A stretch of DNA of 64,000 nt from Pseudidiomarina sp. CB1. GTDB lineage: Bacteria; Pseudomonadota; Gammaproteobacteria; Enterobacterales; Alteromonadaceae. The notes below the pieces were generated by a model, which was not told the origin of the DNA, did no database searches, and was given only the letters and a program-made list of their open reading frames with translations. Made by a program: the position numbers and the translations under genes. The stretch covers positions 62,001-126,000 of the forward strand of contig NZ_JANTPU010000003.1 of the NCBI RefSeq assembly GCF_024752025.1, given 5' to 3'. This document shows positions 61,029-64,000 of this stretch, piece after piece (the stretch's first letter is position 1; each line of letters begins with the position of its first letter).

Positions 61029-62876
61029 GCCTTTAGCGTCAAGCCCAAGCTCACGGCGAACTTCATCCTGACCACCGTGTTTAATAAAGCTGTCAGGCAA
61101 GCCCAGTTGTAGCAGCGGCGTGGCAAGTCCTTGCTGATGCAGATATTCACCCACCGCACTGCCTGCGCCACCCGCAACGACATTATCTTCCACCGTTACC
61201 AGTAGGTCGTGCGCTGCGGCCAGTTCATTGATCAGTGCTTCATCGAGCGGCTTAACGAAACGCATGTCGACGACCGTGGCATCGAGTTGCTCGGCACATG
61301 GCAGAACGTCATGTAGTGCGGTACCGAAACTCAGGATGGCTACTTTGCCAGCGCCTTTCTCGCGCATTACTCGGCCTTTACCAATAGCGAGTTGCTGTAA
61401 CTCGTCGTCCATGCCACAGCCAATACCATTACCACGAGGATAGCGAACAGCTGCGGGTTGTTGCAGCAGGTGGCCGGTGTAGAGCATATTGCGGCATTCG
61501 TTTTCATCGCTCGGTGCCATGATGACGAGATTTGGAATGCAGCGGAGGTAACTTAAGTCGAAGGCGCCCTGATGGGTGGGGCCGTCGGCACCAACGATAC
61601 CCGCGCGATCGATGGCAAACAATACCGGTAAATTTTGTAAAGCAACATCGTGGATCAACTGATCATAACCACGCTGCAGGAATGTCGAGTAGATGGCAAC
61701 AACTGGGTGATAACCACCTATCGCAAGGCCAGCACCAAAGGTCACCGCATGCTGTTCGGCAATAGCAACATCAAAGTACTGCTGCGGAAACTCTTGCGAG
61801 AACCGCACCATTCCAGAACCTTCGCGCATGGCTGGGGTAACCGCCATGAGCTTCGGATCACGCGCTGCCATGTCACACAACCAATCGCCAAACACCTGTG
61901 AATACGATGGGTAGGTGGCTTTTTTACTCGGCAGTGACGTGGTTGCAGGGTCAAACTTAGGAACCCCATGGTAACCGATAGGATCTTTCTCGGCAGGCTC
62001 GTAGCCCTTACCTTTGCGCGTTACGATATGGAGAAATTGTGGACCTTTGAGGTTGCGCATATTGCGCAAGGTGGACACCAACAAGTTGACGTCATGGCCA
62101 TCAATCGGGCCGATATAGTTAAAGCCTAGCTCTTCAAAAATGGTCCCCGGCGCAACCATCCCTTTCATGTGTTCTTCGGCACGGCTGGCCAAGTGCTGAA
62201 TACCTGGCATGCCTTGCAGCAGCTTCTTACTACTTTCGCGCACTGAGTTATAGAAACGGCCCGATAACACACGCGCTAGATGGTTATTCAAAGCACCAAC
62301 GTTTTCTGAAATCGACATGTCATTGTCGTTCAAAATGACCAACATGTTCGGCTTGATGTCACCGGCATGGTTTAACGCCTCAAACGCCATACCTGCGGTC
62401 ATTGCGCCATCACCAATAATGGCGACGACCTTTTGTTCGGTGCGTTCACGCTCAGCGGCAATCGCCATGCCAAGTGCCGCGCTAATCGAGGTACTTGAGT
62501 GACCCACGCTTAACGTGTCGTATTCGCTTTCTGGCCGCCACGGAAACGGATGCAGGCCATCTTTTTGTCGAATGCTGTGCAGTTGTTGTTTACGGCCCGT
62601 CAAAATTTTATGTGGATACGCTTGGTGACCAACATCCCACACTAACTGGTCATAAGGCGTGGCATAGACGTAGTGTAACGCCACGGTCAGCTCCACCGTG
62701 CCAAGTCCCGAAGCCAAATGGCCACTACTTTGACTCACCGAGTTCAACAAAAACTCGCGCACTTCGGCGCACAGCTGCGGCAGCTGGCGTTCGTTTAACG
62801 TACGTAAATCTGCTGGTGTATCAATGGTATCAAGCAGCGGATACGAACCGTGTGCGGTGTGCGAGGTAGATGACAT
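60990..62876 (-). CDS. dxs: 1-deoxy-D-xylulose-5-phosphate synthase
   Basis: Thiamine-diphosphate enzyme; first step of the MEP isoprenoid pathway (pyruvate plus glyceraldehyde-3-phosphate), and also feeds thiamine and pyridoxal. The 628 residues have the TPP motif [17 protein letters not shown] with [15 protein letters not shown], the second-domain catalytic Glu region [16 protein letters not shown], and [18 protein letters not shown]. It starts 4 bases after ispA stops, so xseB-ispA-dxs is one operon. The 3' end overlaps pgpA. Confidence 0.97.
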   Translation of the reverse strand: MSSTSHTAHGSYPLLDTIDTPADLRTLNERQLPQLCAEVREFLLNSVSQSSGHLASGLGTVELTVALHYVYATPYDQLVWDVGHQAYPHKILTGRKQQLHSIRQKDGLHPFPWRPESEYDTLSVGHSSTSISAALGMAIAAERERTEQKVVAIIGDGAMTAGMAFEALNHAGDIKPNMLVILNDNDMSISENVGALNNHLARVLSGRFYNSVRESSKKLLQGMPGIQHLASRAEEHMKGMVAPGTIFEELGFNYIGPIDGHDVNLLVSTLRNMRNLKGPQFLHIVTRKGKGYEPAEKDPIGYHGVPKFDPATTSLPSKKATYPSYSQVFGDWLCDMAARDPKLMAVTPAMREGSGMVRFSQEFPQQYFDVAIAEQHAVTFGAGLAIGGYHPVVAIYSTFLQRGYDQLIHDVALQNLPVLFAIDRAGIVGADGPTHQGAFDLSYLRCIPNLVIMAPSDENECRNMLYTGHLLQQPAAVRYPRGNGIGCGMDDELQQLAIGKGRVMREKGAGKVAILSFGTALHDVLPCAEQLDATVVDMRFVKPLDEALINELAAAHDLLVTVEDNVVAGGAGSAVGEYLHQQGLATPLLQLGLPDSFIKHGGQDEVRRELGLDAKGLEQRIRDRMTKM

Positions 62877-62880
62877 GCGT

Positions 62881-63768
62881 TTAGTGATCCCGATTTAACA
62901 ACTGTTCTGCGAACTTTTCTAGTAACTGTGTATTGTAGGGGATTCTTTGCAGGGCTTGAAGCGCTTTCTGGTGTAATTGCGTGAGCTTTACTTGGGCTTG
63001 CTCAAGACCCAGCAGCTGCACATAGGTGCTTTTATTGGCTGCTTCGTCTTTACCATTGGTTTTGCCGAGCGTTTCGGTGGAACTGGTCACATCGAGAATG
63101 TCGTCTTGCACTTGAAACGCCAATCCCAACCATGCGGCAAAATCCGTGAAGTCATCGTAGTACTGTTGGGCGTCATCATTACCGGCAAGTACGCCAAGTT
63201 GTACCGCGGCTTCTATCAGCGCCCCGGTTTTCAGTTGGTGTACTTGCGACAGTTCTGCTTCAGTCAACTGTTTACCCGTTGCCGCAAGGTCGAGCGCTTG
63301 ACCACCGCACATGCCACGGCTGCCACTGGCGCGACTTAATACTTGCAACATGCGCAATTGGCGCTCCGCTGGCACCTCTAATTGAGCGCTGCTAAGGAGC
63401 TCAAACGCCAAGGTTTGTAAGGCATCACCGGCGAGGATAGCGGTTGCTTCGTCAAAGGCTTTGTGACAGGTCGGTTGGCCACGACGCAAATCATCGTCAT
63501 CCATTGCTGGCAGGTCATCATGGATCAATGAGTAGGCATGGATGCACTCTACTGCTGCCGCGGCGAGATCGAGGGTCGTGTGTGGTGCGCTGCAGATGTC
63601 GCCAACCGCGTAGGTCAGAAATGGACGGACGCGTTTGCCGCCAAGCACCAACGCATAGCGCATCGCCTCATGCAGGCGAGTCGCTGGCGATGCGATGAGC
63701 TGTAATTGTTCTTCTAAAACGCGATTGATAGCTTCTCGTTGCGGTGCGGTCAAAGCTTGAAGGGTCAC
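62881..63768 (-). CDS. ispA: Farnesyl diphosphate synthase (polyprenyl synthetase)
   Basis: Condenses isopentenyl with dimethylallyl/geranyl diphosphate to farnesyl diphosphate. The 295 residues contain the first Asp-rich motif in [17 protein letters not shown] and the second in [15 protein letters not shown], plus [10 protein letters not shown]. The GTG start overlaps the xseB stop by one base (TAGTG), a strong coupling signal. Middle gene of xseB-ispA-dxs, matching the E. coli order. Confidence 0.96.
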   Translation of the reverse strand: MTLQALTAPQREAINRVLEEQLQLIASPATRLHEAMRYALVLGGKRVRPFLTYAVGDICSAPHTTLDLAAAAVECIHAYSLIHDDLPAMDDDDLRRGQPTCHKAFDEATAILAGDALQTLAFELLSSAQLEVPAERQLRMLQVLSRASGSRGMCGGQALDLAATGKQLTEAELSQVHQLKTGALIEAAVQLGVLAGNDDAQQYYDDFTDFAAWLGLAFQVQDDILDVTSSTETLGKTNGKDEAANKSTYVQLLGLEQAQVKLTQLHQKALQALQRIPYNTQLLEKFAEQLLNRDH

Positions 63769-64000
63769 TACGAAGCTGCTCCTTGATCGTCTGCATCATT
63801 GGCAAAGGGTGCCAATTGTTCACCGTCTTGCTGTTGCAATAGCTGGCTTACTTTTTGCTCAGCTTGTTGCAGTTTTTCTTGGCTCACCCGCGATAAACGC
63901 ACAGCCTTTTCAAACTCTTCAAGGGCTTTCTCGAGGGGGAGGTCGCCTTGTTCGAGTTGAACGACAATTTTTTCTAACTCGGCAATCGCTTGTTCTAATG
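63768..64000 (-). CDS. xseB: Exodeoxyribonuclease VII small subunit (partial)
   Basis: Runs off the window end; the start codon is missing. The 76 visible residues include the family core ELEKIVVQLEQGDLPLEKAL and FEKAVRLSRVSQEKLQQAEQKV, then an acidic tail. XseB is the short helical regulatory subunit of exonuclease VII. Most of the usual ~80 residues are visible. Stop codon overlaps the ispA GTG. Confidence 0.93.
   Translation of the reverse strand, partial: LEQAIAELEKIVVQLEQGDLPLEKALEEFEKAVRLSRVSQEKLQQAEQKVSQLLQQQDGEQLAPFANDADDQGAAS

Overview
The window looks like ordinary chromosome from a marine gammaproteobacterium of the order Alteromonadales, most plausibly the Idiomarinaceae (Idiomarina, Pseudidiomarina or Aliidiomarina). 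This is inference. It rests on roughly 50% GC, the rpsU-dnaG-rpoD, queA-tgt, yajC-secD-secF, ribH-nusB-thiL-pgpA and xseB-ispA-dxs blocks, and a set of families common in that order (OsmC-YcaO fusion, TIGR03545/TIGR03546 pair, DUF3014, DUF3192, 7TMR-DISM diguanylate cyclase, SLC5-type hybrid kinase). No insertion sequence, prophage, CRISPR array or rRNA gene is visible. There is one tRNA gene.

Layout. 1-5 kb: class II aldolase, an outer-membrane DUF481 protein, a TerC membrane protein, and a PhoU-like/PiT phosphate transport pair. 5-7 kb: a three-gene operon of ECF sigma factor, a probable single-span anti-sigma factor and a periplasmic coiled-coil protein of unknown function. 7-10 kb: queA-tgt (queuosine tRNA modification) and a MarC-type membrane protein. 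10-15 kb: the macromolecular synthesis genes rpsU, dnaG and rpoD, interrupted by a DUF3192 lipoprotein that has a sigma-54-like promoter. 15-21.7 kb: amidohydrolase, tRNA-Ile2(CAT), secreted subtilase, patatin-like phospholipase and the OsmC-YcaO fusion. 21.8-30 kb: diguanylate cyclase, a previously hidden 30-residue lipoprotein ORF, NDH-2, DUF945 and Sel1-repeat proteins, and a SulP transporter with a tandem universal stress protein.

30-41.5 kb: kynureninase with an exported formamidase-like hydrolase, small lipoproteins, an Mpo1-like protein, an AI-2E family permease, cyclopropane fatty acid synthase divergent from an RcsF-like lipoprotein, a cysteine synthase family enzyme, a translationally coupled RimK-like ATP-grasp/GNAT pair, and the TIGR03546/TIGR03545 pair. 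41.5-52.9 kb: a probable organic-acid or ester utilisation cluster (GntP permease, acyl-CoA ligase, exported MetX-like hydrolase, divergent TonB-dependent receptor) beside a CrbS/CrbR-like two-component system and a TRIC channel. 53-64 kb: protein export (yajC-secD-secF), yaaA, DUF3014, an acyltransferase, riboflavin/NusB/ThiL/PgpA genes, and convergently the isoprenoid genes xseB (cut by the window end), ispA and dxs.

Most of the window is housekeeping. The best leads for undescribed biology are the ECF sigma operon, the RimK-GNAT pair, the exported-hydrolase/GntP/ligase/TonB cluster, the sigma-54-like promoter inside the dnaG-rpoD interval, the structured element before rpsU, the perfect palindrome in the tRNA-Ile2 leader, and the hidden mini-lipoprotein. 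Several promoters share a GC-rich discriminator right after the -10 box, which suggests growth-rate or ppGpp control.
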